A DNA stretch of 64,000 nucleotides from Granulicella sapmiensis (GCA_026225395.1 JAMFSR010000011.1:1-64000), one strand, 5' to 3'. Shown: positions 43,353 to 53,238, counted from the first letter of the stretch. Translations and numbers: made by a program. The notes: generated by a model not told the origin, from the sequence alone.

Positions 43353-45821
43353 GTGAATTTGGTGAAAAACACTTTTGTTTGTTCGACCTGCGAGTATTTC
43401 CTTTCCGTCGGAATCAGTTCGCGGCAGCTTCTTGCTTTGCTTCTTGCTGGCACACTTCTTGCCCTACCCGCGATAGGGCAGGCACCCGGTGGGGCGTCTG
43501 CCCCAAGCTCCGGCGGCGTTGCCGGCGGTGGAGTTGGAACCTCTTCCGCGACGTCCAGTACCAATTCGGGACAACAGACCGCCAGCCAGCAGTCGGCTAA
43601 CTCCTCCAAAACGATATCGGCAGCCGAGCGCGCCGCACGAGACGCAGAGGACCGCGATCGCGACCGTGATCGTTCCGTCGATCTGGCCCCCGACCACCTC
43701 ACTGAATTTCAGCAGATGGTGGAGGCTTCCACGGGCCGCGGTTTGCCGATCTTCGGTGCTTCCATCTTCCGCGGCGTTCCGTCCACGTTCGCGCCCATCG
43801 AAGACGTTCCCGTAGGACCGTCCTATATCCTCGGTCCCGGCGATGAGCTTCGTCTCCAGCTTTCGGGACAGATCGACCAGCAGTTAGACGTTACGGTAGA
43901 CCGCACAGGCGCCATCAGTATTCCAGGCTTGGGTTCGGTTCACGTCGCCGGTCTGGCGTACTCGCAGTTGCCGGCGTTTCTTAACACACAGCTGGGCAAG
44001 ATCTATCGCAACTTCACCCTCAACGTAAATCTGGGTTCGCTGCGGACTATCCAGGTATTCATCACGGGCGCCGCGGCACGGCCAGGCAGCTTTTCCATCA
44101 GCTCCATGAGCACGCTCACCAACGCGATCTTCGCTTCCGGCGGCCCACTCCCGCAGGGCTCGCTCCGCGACATCCAGGTCATCCGCAATAACGCGGTCAT
44201 CGACCACTTCGACCTTTACGACCTCCTCCTGAAGGGCGATAAGTCCAAAGACATCAGCCTCGCCACCGGCGATGTCATCTTCATCCCCCCGGTCGGTCCG
44301 CAGGTAGCCGTCCTCGGCAGCGTCAGCAACCCCGCCATCTACGAACTCAAAGGCGACACCACCATCGACGGCCTGCTCACTCTTGCCGGCGGCGAGACCA
44401 CACTAGCCAACGGATCCACGGTTCGCCTGGAGCGCATCTTCGATCACACCATGCTCACCATCCAGGACGCGAACGTCGACAGGCGAAGCAGTGAACTGCT
44501 CAGGGCTGGCGACATCATTTCGGTGAGCTCCCTCATCGAGCGCTTCCGCGATGCCGTTACGCTCCGCGGGAACGTCGCAAACCCCGGCCGTTACGTTTGG
44601 CACCAGGGCATGCGCATCAGCGACTTGATCCCCAACAAGGAGTCTTTGATTACCCGTAACTACTGGAGAAAGCTCAACCAGCTCGGCCAGGGCGTGCAGG
44701 AGTTCCCGCAACAGCAGGAGGGTTCGCTGCAGGTGAACACCAGCGCCTCCGACCAGACCTCCACGAACGCGAAGGGCGCGGGAACCAGCGCCGATTCCGG
44801 TGGCAACTCCGTCGGTGTTGCGCTGACGGCTAGTAATTCAGCTTTCTCAGCGAAGACCGATGTCATCCTCGGAGCGCCCGATATCGATTGGACGTATGCC
44901 GTCATCGAGCGCCAGAGCACGCAGGACCTCAAGACTTCGCTGATTCCTTTCAACCTCGGCAAAGTTGTCCTCGACGGAGATCCTTCCCAAAATCTCGAGC
45001 TGTTGCCCGGCGACGTCGTTACGATTTTTTCTAACGCCGATGTCCGCGTTCCCAGCTCCCAGCAGACTCGCTTTGTCCGTCTCGAAGGCGAGTTCATCGC
45101 CTCAGGCGTCTACAGCGTTCTACCGGGAGAAACCCTGCACGGGCTTCTCCATCGCGTGGGCGGTTTAACGCCGGACGCTTATCTGTACGCCTCCGAGTTC
45201 ACCCGCGAGTCCACGCGCCGCGTCGAGCAGCAGCGGCTGAGCGAATATGCCGATGAGCTCGAAGCCCAGGTGTCCAACACCACGGCCAACAATCAGGCGC
45301 GCTCCATCAGCGCCACCGATTCGGCGGCCGCGTCAGCGTCGGCTTCGGCTGCGCAGAACGCGATCGCCCGGCTGCGCAGAATTCAGCCGATCGGCCGAAT
45401 CGTCCTCGATCTCAAGCCGAACAGCGCGGGCATCGACAGCCTTCCTGATCTGGCCCTTGAAGATGGTGATCGCTTCGTCGTCCCACGCGTGCCGGACAAC
45501 GTCAACGTCGAAGGGCAGGTCTACAGCGCCAATGCCTTCGTCTATACGTCCGGGGAGCATGTGATCGACTACATGAAGCGCGCCGGCGGTCCCGACCGTC
45601 AGGCCGATAGAAAACGCACCTTCATCCTCCGCGCCGATGGTTCCGTCGTCAGCCGCCAGTACGACGACGTCAATCGCGCCGCCATCTATCCTGGCGACAC
45701 CATCGTCGTTCCTCCCACCATCGACCGCCGCTCCATCATGCAGCGTGTCGTGGACATCGCTACAATCGTTGGAAACTTCGGTCTGGGTGTCGCAACCATT
45801 GCCATCCTGGCGCGGGACTAA
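43353..45821 (+). CDS. Polysaccharide export protein with multiple SLBB domains (Wza-related)
   Basis: An 822-residue outer-membrane/periplasmic polysaccharide export protein. Hydrophobic signal-like helix at about residues 25-42, then a Gly/Ser-rich linker. The Poly_export domain is at about 150-230 (YILGPGDELRLQLSGQ, VTVDRTGAISIPGLG). About five SLBB modules follow (VFITGAAARPGSF, VAVLGSVSNPAIYEL, VTLRGNVANPGRYVW, VRLEGEFIASGVYSV, VNVEGQVYSANAFVY). Unlike Wza it has no lipobox Cys and is twice as long. The start is GTG 43353 (a second GTG is three codons in). It begins the exopolysaccharide cluster. Confidence 0.9.
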   Translation: MNLVKNTFVCSTCEYFLSVGISSRQLLALLLAGTLLALPAIGQAPGGASAPSSGGVAGGGVGTSSATSSTNSGQQTASQQSANSSKTISAAERAARDAEDRDRDRDRSVDLAPDHLTEFQQMVEASTGRGLPIFGASIFRGVPSTFAPIEDVPVGPSYILGPGDELRLQLSGQIDQQLDVTVDRTGAISIPGLGSVHVAGLAYSQLPAFLNTQLGKIYRNFTLNVNLGSLRTIQVFITGAAARPGSFSISSMSTLTNAIFASGGPLPQGSLRDIQVIRNNAVIDHFDLYDLLLKGDKSKDISLATGDVIFIPPVGPQVAVLGSVSNPAIYELKGDTTIDGLLTLAGGETTLANGSTVRLERIFDHTMLTIQDANVDRRSSELLRAGDIISVSSLIERFRDAVTLRGNVANPGRYVWHQGMRISDLIPNKESLITRNYWRKLNQLGQGVQEFPQQQEGSLQVNTSASDQTSTNAKGAGTSADSGGNSVGVALTASNSAFSAKTDVILGAPDIDWTYAVIERQSTQDLKTSLIPFNLGKVVLDGDPSQNLELLPGDVVTIFSNADVRVPSSQQTRFVRLEGEFIASGVYSVLPGETLHGLLHRVGGLTPDAYLYASEFTRESTRRVEQQRLSEYADELEAQVSNTTANNQARSISATDSAAASASASAAQNAIARLRRIQPIGRIVLDLKPNSAGIDSLPDLALEDGDRFVVPRVPDNVNVEGQVYSANAFVYTSGEHVIDYMKRAGGPDRQADRKRTFILRADGSVVSRQYDDVNRAAIYPGDTIVVPPTIDRRSIMQRVVDIATIVGNFGLGVATIAILARD

Positions 45822-45825
45822 TCCT

Positions 45826-47037
45826 ATGACCTCCGCGCCCATCCAGCCGCCTCCCACGTTGCCGCCGCCGGTCGCCCGCCAGCCGCGGGAACTCGACCTC
45901 TTCTCGTTCGCCCTGATGCTGTTGCGCCACCTGCACTTCATTCTCGGCTGTGGGCTGATTGCGTTTCTGTGGATGGTCGTCAATATGCTCCACGCAAAGC
46001 CGCGCTATGCGTCCACGGCCGTAATGATCGTTCCGCAGAACGCCGTTTCTCCGGGAAGGCTTGGCGCGCAAATTTCCATGAGCAGCATCGATCTGCTCAG
46101 CGGTGGCGGCGAACTTTACGTCGACATGCTCAGGAGCCGCAGCGTCCTGGACCGCGTTATCGACGACTACGATCTCAAAACCGTTTATGGTAGTGCAGAT
46201 CTGGATACTGTCGAAGCTCAACTGGCAGGCATGACCACCGTGGAATCCCAGCGCGACGGCATCATTCATGTCACCGTGCAGGACAGCAGCCCGCCACGCG
46301 CCGCCGCTCTTGCCAACGACTATCTCCATCAGCTCGACCTGCTCAACTCACACCTGGTGCTTACCTCCGTCGGCGAGGAGCGAGCCTACCTCGAACGCGA
46401 GCTCTTCAAGGAGAAAGACTCCCTGGCTGACGCTGAGGTGGCCCTCAAACAAGTGCAGGAAGCCAACAGCGGCGTAACGCCGGACGCCGCGGCCTCGGCA
46501 CAGCTTGGCGCTGTGGAATCCGCTCGTGCGCAGCTCCGCGCCACTCAGATCCATCTCGACTCTCTGCTCACTGGCGAAACCGAGGGCAATCCCGAGGTTA
46601 TCCGTCTGCGCAGCGAGATCGCCGGTCTCACCAATCAGCTCGAGCAATTGCAGCGCGGCGCGAACTCGACTTCCAACGGCACGCCTACCACGGAGGTGCC
46701 TGAGCAGACACTCATCTATACCCGCCGCCTTCGCGACGTGAAGTTTCACGAAGAGCTCTACGAGTTGCTGGAGAAGCAGTTTGAGGAAGCCAAGCAGCAG
46801 GAGGCCAAGACGCCCAGCATCGTCCAGGTCCTTGATTCGGCCGTTCCTTCCAAGCGCAAGGCATGGCCGCCCCGCACCTACTACTGCATCATGGCGGGAA
46901 TCTTTGGAACCATCGCCGGGGTCTTTCTGGTATCTCTATGGGCTTTGATTCGGGCCTACATCGGCAACCCCGAGAACGCGGACAAACTCCACCAGATCAA
47001 GACCCTTTACCGCAGGCGCTCCCAGGAACAGTTTTAA
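45826..47037 (+). CDS. Wzz-type polysaccharide co-polymerase (chain-length determinant)
   Basis: A 403-residue inner-membrane protein with N-terminal TM (residues ~40-58), a Wzz domain (PRYASTAVMIVPQ, DMLRSRSVLDRVIDDYDL) and long coiled-coil periplasmic helices (about 190-330, with LAEVALKQVQ-like heptads). Near the C-terminus is the conserved Pro-rich VPSKRKAWPPRTYY before the second TM helix (345-365). There is no BY-kinase domain, so chain length is probably not controlled by an attached tyrosine kinase. It starts 4 nt after the SLBB gene. Confidence 0.9.
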   Translation: MTSAPIQPPPTLPPPVARQPRELDLFSFALMLLRHLHFILGCGLIAFLWMVVNMLHAKPRYASTAVMIVPQNAVSPGRLGAQISMSSIDLLSGGGELYVDMLRSRSVLDRVIDDYDLKTVYGSADLDTVEAQLAGMTTVESQRDGIIHVTVQDSSPPRAAALANDYLHQLDLLNSHLVLTSVGEERAYLERELFKEKDSLADAEVALKQVQEANSGVTPDAAASAQLGAVESARAQLRATQIHLDSLLTGETEGNPEVIRLRSEIAGLTNQLEQLQRGANSTSNGTPTTEVPEQTLIYTRRLRDVKFHEELYELLEKQFEEAKQQEAKTPSIVQVLDSAVPSKRKAWPPRTYYCIMAGIFGTIAGVFLVSLWALIRAYIGNPENADKLHQIKTLYRRRSQEQF

Positions 47038-47074
47038 CGCTGTCACGGTTGTCCGTGGGAAGGAGAATTTGGCG

Positions 47075-48448
47075 ATGAAGCTGGTGCACTGGGTCTTCGG
47101 TGTTTGCCTCTTCACGTCCTCCTGCGACGTCATCCTCAACTTCAACCTGGGTGGATCGTTCCGCCTTGCCCAGGTCCTGATGTTTTTCATCTGCCTTGCT
47201 GCCGTCGCCCGCATCGTTCAGGACGGCCGAATCTTATGGCCTCGCGGAGCGTCCGCGCTCGCTCTTTGGGTGGTCGTTCAATTGATCTTTCTGCCCTTGG
47301 CCGGGGTCTGGTCTATTGGTCTGATGTTCTTCTCCCTGCTCGTATTTACTGTGGTCGGTGTCCTGGCCGTCGTGCAGCTCTACGGGCAGAGTGACATGAT
47401 CGAGCCTTTGGTGAAGATGTACCTGCTTTCGTTCGTTGCCGTGGCAGCGTATGGACTCATTCAATTCATCACCCCCTTGTTTGGCGTCGTTGCGCCCTTC
47501 ACGGCACAGTTCTACGTGAATGGTAAACTTGCGCGCATCAACGCCTTCAGCTTTGAGCCTTCTTACTTCGTCACCTACATGATCCTCGGCTGGATCATGG
47601 TCATCGACCTTCGCATCTCGAAAGCTCGCATCGTCGAAGGCCGTTTCTGGAAGTGGGCTGCCATTGCCCTTACCGCCGCCATGTTCTTTTCAACCAGTAA
47701 GGGAGCCTGGGGTGTCATGCTTGTGGAAGTCGCCTTCCGATTCGGTGGTCCCGTCCTCCGTTACCTCAAGCGCATCGCTTACAGCGGTAAGGTGCTCATT
47801 TGGATCCCGTCCTCTCGCGGTGTGGCTGCCGGGGTTGTCCTGATCGCCTTCGCCTTCGCCGGTTCTCTTTACCTGCACAAGTTGTCCTTCGATCCGGCTT
47901 CGTTCCTCTCCGGCACCGGCCTCGCCGGATCGGCTTCGCACTCTCTCGACACCCGCGTCGGAGACGGCCTCGATACTTTCCACGCCTTTTTGGACGCTCC
48001 CTTGATCGGACGCAGCGTCGGTGGCGTCGCCGTGTATCGCGCCCATCGCGAAGGCGTCAAGGTCACCACCATGGCGGAAGTTCGAACCTTTTGGGGCTTC
48101 CCGGTCATATTTGATGTTCTTCTTGCCAGCGGTGCTATCGGGGTGATTCCTTTCCTGGTATTTCTCTACACCACTAGCTTTGGTGCCATGCGCATGGCCA
48201 CGCGATACTGGCCGGAGGAGCGTGCCAAGTGGTTACGCGCCATGGGTCGCGCTATGATCTTCGAATGGCTCCTGCTGGCTGCGGATCAAAACTTATTCCG
48301 CATTTATCTCTGGTTTCACTTCACCATGGTTCTGTTGGTGGCCTATCACCTGGAGTTTGCTCCCGCTCCACAACCGCTGCCCGAAACAGCAAAACAGTCG
48401 TATCTCCCCACGTTCGAGGCTTCGCCGCTTTATGACGCAACCCCATAA
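47075..48448 (+). CDS. O-antigen ligase/polymerase-like membrane protein (Wzy/WaaL superfamily)
   Basis: A 457-residue integral membrane protein with about eleven hydrophobic helices and a large loop after helix 7-8. [18 protein letters not shown] and the loop containing [16 protein letters not shown] (a G-R pocket) fit the O-antigen ligase/polymerase family. It probably links repeat units on the periplasmic face. ATG 47075 has AGGAGA eight bases upstream, so it is preferred to the TTG at 47069. The end overlaps rfbB by 17 bp. Confidence 0.78.
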   Translation: MKLVHWVFGVCLFTSSCDVILNFNLGGSFRLAQVLMFFICLAAVARIVQDGRILWPRGASALALWVVVQLIFLPLAGVWSIGLMFFSLLVFTVVGVLAVVQLYGQSDMIEPLVKMYLLSFVAVAAYGLIQFITPLFGVVAPFTAQFYVNGKLARINAFSFEPSYFVTYMILGWIMVIDLRISKARIVEGRFWKWAAIALTAAMFFSTSKGAWGVMLVEVAFRFGGPVLRYLKRIAYSGKVLIWIPSSRGVAAGVVLIAFAFAGSLYLHKLSFDPASFLSGTGLAGSASHSLDTRVGDGLDTFHAFLDAPLIGRSVGGVAVYRAHREGVKVTTMAEVRTFWGFPVIFDVLLASGAIGVIPFLVFLYTTSFGAMRMATRYWPEERAKWLRAMGRAMIFEWLLLAADQNLFRIYLWFHFTMVLLVAYHLEFAPAPQPLPETAKQSYLPTFEASPLYDATP

Positions 48449-49553
48449 GGATTCCGCTTCAGCAGCATCCATTCTCGTTACCGGGGGATGCGGTTTCATC
48501 GGCTCCAACTTTGTTCTCGACTGGCTCGAAAACGTAGGAACTCCGGTCGTCAATCTCGACAGCCTCACCTACGCCGGCAACCCGGAAAATCTCGCCTCCG
48601 TCAGCGGCGACCCACGCTACACCTTCATCTATGGCGACCTCAACGACTCCGAGCTGCTCGCCACCATCTTCCGCGACCACCATCCTCGCGCCGTAGTCCA
48701 CTTCGCCGCCGAAAGTCACGTCGACCGCTCTATCCTCGGCCCCGACGCTTTCCTCCGTGCCAACATCGACGGCACTTTCCGTCTGCTGCAACAGGCCCGC
48801 GCGTTCCATCAGTCCCTCGAAGGCTTCGACCGCGAACACTTCCGCTTTCTCCACGTCTCCACCGACGAAGTCTACGGAACGCTGACGCCCACCGATCCAC
48901 CCTTTTCCGAAACTACCGCCTACGCGCCCAACAGCCCTTACGCCGCCTCCAAGGCCGCGTCGGACATGCTCGTCCGCGCCTGGCACCACACCTACGGCCT
49001 GCCCACGCTCATCACCAACTGCTCCAACAACTACGGCCCCTTGCAGTTCCCGGAAAAGCTCATCCCGCTCACCATCTCCAACGCTCTTGCCGGCAAGCCT
49101 CTGCCCGTCTATGGAGACGGCCAGCAGGTCCGCGACTGGCTTTACGTTCGCGACCACTGCAGCGCCATCCGCGCCGTGCTCTCCCTCGGTCGTCTCGGCG
49201 AAACCTACAACATCGGCGGCAACAACCAGCGCGCCAACCTCGACGTCGTGAACACGCTCTGCGCGCTGCTCGATGAGCTCAAGTCCGGCCCTAAGCCCTA
49301 CGCCGAGCAGATCGCCTTCGTCAAAGACCGCCCCGGCCACGACCGCCGCTACGCCATCGATGCCCGCAAGATCCAGTCCGAACTCAACTGGTATCCCGCG
49401 GAAACCTTCGAGACCGGCCTCCGCAGCACCGTCCAGTGGTATCTCGATAACGCACCCTGGATCGAGTCCGTCACCAGCGGCGCCTATCAGAACTGGGTGC
49501 AGCAGAACTACGCCGGCCGCGGCAAGGCCGCCAGGTCCGAGGTCTCCGCATGA
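48432..49553 (+). CDS. rfbB: dTDP-glucose 4,6-dehydratase
   Basis: A 373-residue SDR enzyme making dTDP-4-keto-6-deoxyglucose. The NAD-binding [19 protein letters not shown] is at residues 14-32; [19 protein letters not shown], the catalytic Asp/Glu in STDEVYG, the YxxxK pair in [12 protein letters not shown] and [17 protein letters not shown] follow. The start ATG 48432 lies inside the 3' end of the preceding gene. Upstream step (rfbA) is the next gene, with a 4-nt overlap. Confidence 0.96.
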   Translation: MTQPHKDSASAASILVTGGCGFIGSNFVLDWLENVGTPVVNLDSLTYAGNPENLASVSGDPRYTFIYGDLNDSELLATIFRDHHPRAVVHFAAESHVDRSILGPDAFLRANIDGTFRLLQQARAFHQSLEGFDREHFRFLHVSTDEVYGTLTPTDPPFSETTAYAPNSPYAASKAASDMLVRAWHHTYGLPTLITNCSNNYGPLQFPEKLIPLTISNALAGKPLPVYGDGQQVRDWLYVRDHCSAIRAVLSLGRLGETYNIGGNNQRANLDVVNTLCALLDELKSGPKPYAEQIAFVKDRPGHDRRYAIDARKIQSELNWYPAETFETGLRSTVQWYLDNAPWIESVTSGAYQNWVQQNYAGRGKAARSEVSA

Positions 49554-50425
49554 AGGGCATCATCCTCGCCGGCGGTTCCGGCACCCGCCTTTATCCCGTC
49601 ACGCAGTCCATCAGCAAGCAACTGCTTCCGGTCTACGACAAGCCGATGATCTACTACCCGCTCTCAGCGCTTCTGCTGGCGGGCATACGCGACATCCTCA
49701 TCATCTCCACCCCGCAGGACACGCCGCGCTTTGAAGCTCTTCTCGGCAACGGTGAAAAGTGGGGCATAAGCCTCCAGTACGCTGTCCAGCCGTCACCGGA
49801 CGGCCTCGCCCAGGCCTTTCTCATCGGCAAGGAGTTCCTCGCCGGCGAAGGCTGCTGTCTCGTGCTCGGAGACAACCTCTTCTACGGCCACGAGTTCGCC
49901 CACATGCTGCGCAGCGCCGCCGAGCAAACCAGCGGCGCCAGTGTCTTCGCCTACGCCGTCACCGACCCTGAACGCTACGGCGTCGTCGAGTTCGATGAAA
50001 ACCGCAAGGTCGTCTCGCTCGAAGAAAAGCCCGCAAAACCCAAGTCCCGCTACGCCGTCACCGGCATCTACTTCTACGATGCGCAGGTAGTCAGTGTCGC
50101 CGAAGGCCTTAAGCCCTCCATCCGTGGCGAACTTGAGATCACCGACGTCAACTGCTGGTATCTCGAACGCGGCCAGCTCCATACCGTAGTCATGGGCCGC
50201 GGCATGGCATGGCTCGATACCGGCACGCACGACTCTCTGCTCGACGCCGGAAACTTCATCCAGACCATCGAGCAACGCCAGGGCCTCAAAGTCGCCTGCC
50301 CGGAGGAGATCGCCTACCGTCTCGGCTACATTACTGCCGAGCAACTACAAGCCCTCGCCGCGCAGCTGGGCAAGAGCAGCTATGCCAGCTACCTCCACCG
50401 CATCCTCTCGGAGAAGGTCTACTAA
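49550..50425 (+). CDS. rfbA: Glucose-1-phosphate thymidylyltransferase
   Basis: A 291-residue transferase producing dTDP-glucose from glucose-1-phosphate and dTTP. N-terminal [78 protein letters not shown] and a final region with [13 protein letters not shown] are all normal. It is coupled to rfbB by an ATGA overlap and to the following VOC gene by a TAATG overlap. Confidence 0.97.
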   Translation: MKGIILAGGSGTRLYPVTQSISKQLLPVYDKPMIYYPLSALLLAGIRDILIISTPQDTPRFEALLGNGEKWGISLQYAVQPSPDGLAQAFLIGKEFLAGEGCCLVLGDNLFYGHEFAHMLRSAAEQTSGASVFAYAVTDPERYGVVEFDENRKVVSLEEKPAKPKSRYAVTGIYFYDAQVVSVAEGLKPSIRGELEITDVNCWYLERGQLHTVVMGRGMAWLDTGTHDSLLDAGNFIQTIEQRQGLKVACPEEIAYRLGYITAEQLQALAAQLGKSSYASYLHRILSEKVY

Positions 50426-50973
50426 TGCCTTCGGCAACAGCCACAAAGTCGGGTGCCCCACATCTCGATTCTGAGATGTGGAACTCCACTGATTCGCACG
50501 CTTCTACAAGCACCGACCGCACCCTCGTTCTCGACCACATCGGCCTCATCGTCCCCGAGCTCGCCACCGGACGCGAATTCCTCGCCACCGCTCTCGGCAT
50601 CACCCGCTGGACCCCGGTAACCGACGATCCCACACTCCAGGTCTCCGTGCAGTTCGGCGCTGCCCCCGGCCATCCACTCACCTACGAGCTCATCGCTCCA
50701 TTCGGCGAGCAGTCACCCATCGCCAACGCTCTCCGCTCCGGCAAACACATCCTCAATCACCTCGCCTACCTCACGCCCAGCCTCGAAACTTCCGGCGACC
50801 ACCTCCGCGCTTCGGGCTGCTATCCCACCGGCGATCCACTCCCTGCGCTCGCTTACCAGGGCCGCCTCGTCCAGTTCTGGATCTCGCCTCTTCGCTTTGT
50901 CATCGAGCTCATCGAAAAACCCGGCCACATCCATCCCTTCGCCGAGCCCGAATCCGCGGAAGCAGGGAAGTAG
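50425..50973 (+). CDS. VOC-family (glyoxalase/epimerase-like) protein in the polysaccharide cluster
   Basis: A 182-residue vicinal-oxygen-chelate domain protein. The fold begins near residue 35: LVLDHIGLIVPEL with the first metal His, then VQFGAAPGHPLTYELIAP, HILNHLAYL with a second His, and VIELIEK with the Glu ligand. Methylmalonyl-CoA epimerase-like proteins are the closest type by eye; a sugar-related reaction is possible given the neighbours. The first ~30 residues contain the translation of a dispersed repeat (50449-50484), so the true family part starts later. Start shares a base with the rfbA stop. Confidence 0.8.
   Translation: MPSATATKSGAPHLDSEMWNSTDSHASTSTDRTLVLDHIGLIVPELATGREFLATALGITRWTPVTDDPTLQVSVQFGAAPGHPLTYELIAPFGEQSPIANALRSGKHILNHLAYLTPSLETSGDHLRASGCYPTGDPLPALAYQGRLVQFWISPLRFVIELIEKPGHIHPFAEPESAEAGK
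50449..50484. repeat. Dispersed repeat, family C, inside the VOC gene
   Basis: GTCGGGTGCCCCA followed by a perfect 9-bp hairpin (50458-50466 and 50473-50481, loop GATTCT) and GTGGAA. It matches the head-plus-hairpin pattern of 11604-11664 and 56021-56060. Here it lies in frame inside a coding sequence and is translated as SGAPHLDSEMWN. Confidence 0.6.
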
Positions 50974-50976
50974 CCC

Positions 50977-52044
50977 GTGCCGCGCCTTCTCCTCGTCAAG
51001 CTCGGGGCCATCGGCGACGTCGTCATGGCCATTCCCGGCGCCTATGCCATGCACCAGGCCGGCTTTGAAGTCCACTGGGTCTGCGGCCACGCCGCTGCTC
51101 CTATACTGGCGCTCTATCCGTGGATTAACACGATCCCCGTCGACGAAAAGCAGCTCCTCCACGGCGGCAAGCTCCAGTCCCTCCGCGCCATGCTGTCGCT
51201 CTGGCGCAAGCTCCCCAGCGGCCCGTTCGACACCTGCGCCACGCTCTACTACGACACGCGCTACAAGCTCCTCACGCTGCCCATCCGTGCTCGCCGCAAG
51301 GTCATGCTTTCGAAGCTCGATCGAGCCACCATGCTTCTTCCCGGTCGCCACCACACAGACGAGTACGCCCGCATCCTCTCCGGCCGCGCAGACGGCGAAA
51401 CTCCGGCCCAACTCTCACCTATCCCCATTCCTCAAACCTCATCCCTTCCGCCCTCACCCCTCTCCAAACCAATAAAACCTCGCATCGTCCTCGTCCCCGC
51501 CGGAGCCCGCAACCAGCTGCGCGACGATGCCCTCCGCCGCTGGCCTATAGAAAACTACGTCGCCCTCGCCGCCGCTCTTCTGCAATCCGGCCATGAAGTC
51601 ATCCTCGTCGGCGGCCCGGACGACACCTGGGCCAGCACCTCCTTCACCCATCTCCCCGTTATCGACGTCATCGGCAAGCACTCACTCCTCGAAACCCTTT
51701 CGCTCCTGAACTCCGCCGCCGTCACCGTCACGCACGACACCGGCCCACTGCACCTCGCCGGCATCACGTCCACCGCCATCGTCGCCATCTTCGGCCCCAC
51801 CGACCCTCGTGGACGCCTCCCACAGCGCGCCAACACCGTCGCCCTCTGGGGCGGCGAAGGCTTCGCCTGCCGTCCCTGCTACGACGGTCGCGACTACGCC
51901 CCGTGCCTTAACAACGGCTGCATGCAGCAAGTCACACCCGCCATGGCACTGGGCGAAATCCAAACCCTCTTAACCGCCCAACAACCCCAACCACCCCGCG
52001 TCCGCACCCCAAAACATACCCCCTTTGCGAACCTTGCACTTTAA
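50977..52044 (+). CDS. Glycosyltransferase family 9 (heptosyltransferase-like)
   Basis: A 355-residue GT-B enzyme expected to transfer a heptose or related sugar in the cytoplasm. The start is GTG 50977, 3 nt after the VOC stop: LLLVKLGAIGDVVMAIP is the classic N-terminus. The donor domain has PAGARNQLRDDALRRWP (GAR..KRWP type), VILVGGPDD and the GT9 signature TVTHDTGPLHLAGITSTAIVAIFGPTDP; FACRPCYDGRDYAPC follows. The last residues (FANLAL) are encoded by a dispersed repeat that also supplies the stop codon. Confidence 0.9.
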   Translation: MPRLLLVKLGAIGDVVMAIPGAYAMHQAGFEVHWVCGHAAAPILALYPWINTIPVDEKQLLHGGKLQSLRAMLSLWRKLPSGPFDTCATLYYDTRYKLLTLPIRARRKVMLSKLDRATMLLPGRHHTDEYARILSGRADGETPAQLSPIPIPQTSSLPPSPLSKPIKPRIVLVPAGARNQLRDDALRRWPIENYVALAAALLQSGHEVILVGGPDDTWASTSFTHLPVIDVIGKHSLLETLSLLNSAAVTVTHDTGPLHLAGITSTAIVAIFGPTDPRGRLPQRANTVALWGGEGFACRPCYDGRDYAPCLNNGCMQQVTPAMALGEIQTLLTAQQPQPPRVRTPKHTPFANLAL

Positions 52045-52065
52045 ACTTCGCGCCCTTTGCGTTCC
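52023..52065. repeat. Dispersed repeat, family B, overlapping the GT9 3' end
   Basis: CTTTGCGAACCTTGCACTTT followed by ACTTCGCGCCCTTTGCGTTC. It matches 11821-11866 at about 36 of 43 positions by eye. The first 22 bases are the last codons and stop of the GT9 gene; the rest lies just before the GmhB-like gene. Confidence 0.65.
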
Positions 52066-52083
52066 CGTACTCCTACCCCAGCC

Positions 52084-52659
52084 ATGAATCCATCCGCACC
52101 AAACAAAGCTCTCTTCCTCGACCGCGACGGCGTAGTCAACCACGAAGTCGGCTATCTTTCCCGCAGCGAAGACGTGCGCTGGATGGACGGCATCATCCCC
52201 CTCTGCCTCACGGCCCAATCCCTCGGCTACAAGCTCGTCGTCGTCACCAACCAGTCCGGCATCGCCCGGGGCCTCTATACCGAGCAGGACTTCCAAACCC
52301 TGATGGCCTTCATGCGCGCAGAACTCGACCGCGACGGCATCACCCTCGACGCGGTCTACCACTGCCCCTACCACCCCCGCGAAGGCATCGGCGAGTACAA
52401 GCGCGAGCACGAAGACCGCAAGCCCAGCCCCGGAATGCTCCGCCGCGCCGCGCGCGATCTCTCGCTCGACCTCACTCAATCCATCCTGGTAGGCGACCGC
52501 TGCTCCGACATCGCCGCTGCCAACGCCGCCGGCCTACAGCAGGCGTTTTTGCTCGCCGGAACCGAATCCGCCCCATGTCCCGGCTCCCACAAGCCGGTCG
52601 CAACGCTCACCGAAGTCGAACATTGGCTCCGAAGCCAATCCCCAACCCCCAACCCCTAA
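52084..52659 (+). CDS. gmhB: HAD-family D-glycero-manno-heptose 1,7-bisphosphate 7-phosphatase-like protein
   Basis: A 191-residue HAD phosphatase of the HisB-N/GmhB type. Catalytic Asp pair in ALFLDRDGVVN, Thr in VVTNQSGIARG, Lys in EDRKPSPGM, and Asp in ILVGDRCSDI. With GT9 enzymes nearby it probably helps make a heptose-containing glycan. In canonical GmhB two Cys of a C-x-C-R-K-P motif complete a zinc site with C-P-x-H-P. Here CPYHP is kept but the pair reads H-E-D-R-K-P, so zinc binding may differ. ATG 52084 is chosen over an upstream ATG at 52057. Confidence 0.82.
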   Translation: MNPSAPNKALFLDRDGVVNHEVGYLSRSEDVRWMDGIIPLCLTAQSLGYKLVVVTNQSGIARGLYTEQDFQTLMAFMRAELDRDGITLDAVYHCPYHPREGIGEYKREHEDRKPSPGMLRRAARDLSLDLTQSILVGDRCSDIAAANAAGLQQAFLLAGTESAPCPGSHKPVATLTEVEHWLRSQSPTPNP

Positions 52660-52674
52660 TCCCAATCCTTGCTT

Positions 52675-53238
52675 CTACGGCAGCTCCGCCTCGGCAAACA
52701 GCGCACCCTGCGCATCTTTGCCCGAAACCGAAGGCATCAGGCCGTCCAGCTTCTCCAGCGGCCATTCAATCCCCAAAGTGGGATCATCCCAGCGAATACA
52801 CCGTTCTCCCGCCGGATAATAGCCGCGCGTCGTCTTATAAAGCACTTCGGCCGTCTCCGACATCACGACGAACCCATGTGCGAACCCCTCCGGAATCCAC
52901 AGCAGTTCCAGCTCCCCGGCCTCGTTTCGCGCCCGCAGGTCGAACCCCGCCCACTTCCCAAAGTCCGGCGAATCCCGCCTCAAATCCACGGCAACGTCCC
53001 AGATATGTCCGGAAAGCACGCGGACCAGCTTCCCCTGCGGCTGCCCGAGCTGGTAATGGAGCCCTCGCAGCACACCTTTGGTCGAAAAGGATTGGTTATC
53101 TTGCGCAAATGTCTCCGGGAGGCCCGCCTTACGAAAAACCTCCGCGTTAAACACCTCAGTGAACCACCCGCGGTCATCCCCGTGGCGTTTTGGCTCTAAC
53201 AATTTGACGTCGAACAGCCTTGTGTCGTGAACTTGCAT
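52675..53238 (-). CDS. rfbC: dTDP-4-dehydrorhamnose 3,5-epimerase
   Basis: A 187-residue cupin enzyme of the dTDP-rhamnose pathway. VKLLEPKRHGDDRGWFTEVF, FAQDNQSFSTKGVLRGLHYQ (with the catalytic His), GKLVRVLSGHIWDVAVDLRR (Asp of the dyad) and WIPEGFAHGFVVMSETAEVLYKTT are diagnostic. It is on the opposite strand to the rest of the cluster, converging with gmhB. rfbD (the final reductase) is not in the window. ATG 53238 is preferred to one four codons upstream. Confidence 0.96.
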   Translation of the reverse strand: MQVHDTRLFDVKLLEPKRHGDDRGWFTEVFNAEVFRKAGLPETFAQDNQSFSTKGVLRGLHYQLGQPQGKLVRVLSGHIWDVAVDLRRDSPDFGKWAGFDLRARNEAGELELLWIPEGFAHGFVVMSETAEVLYKTTRGYYPAGERCIRWDDPTLGIEWPLEKLDGLMPSVSGKDAQGALFAEAELP

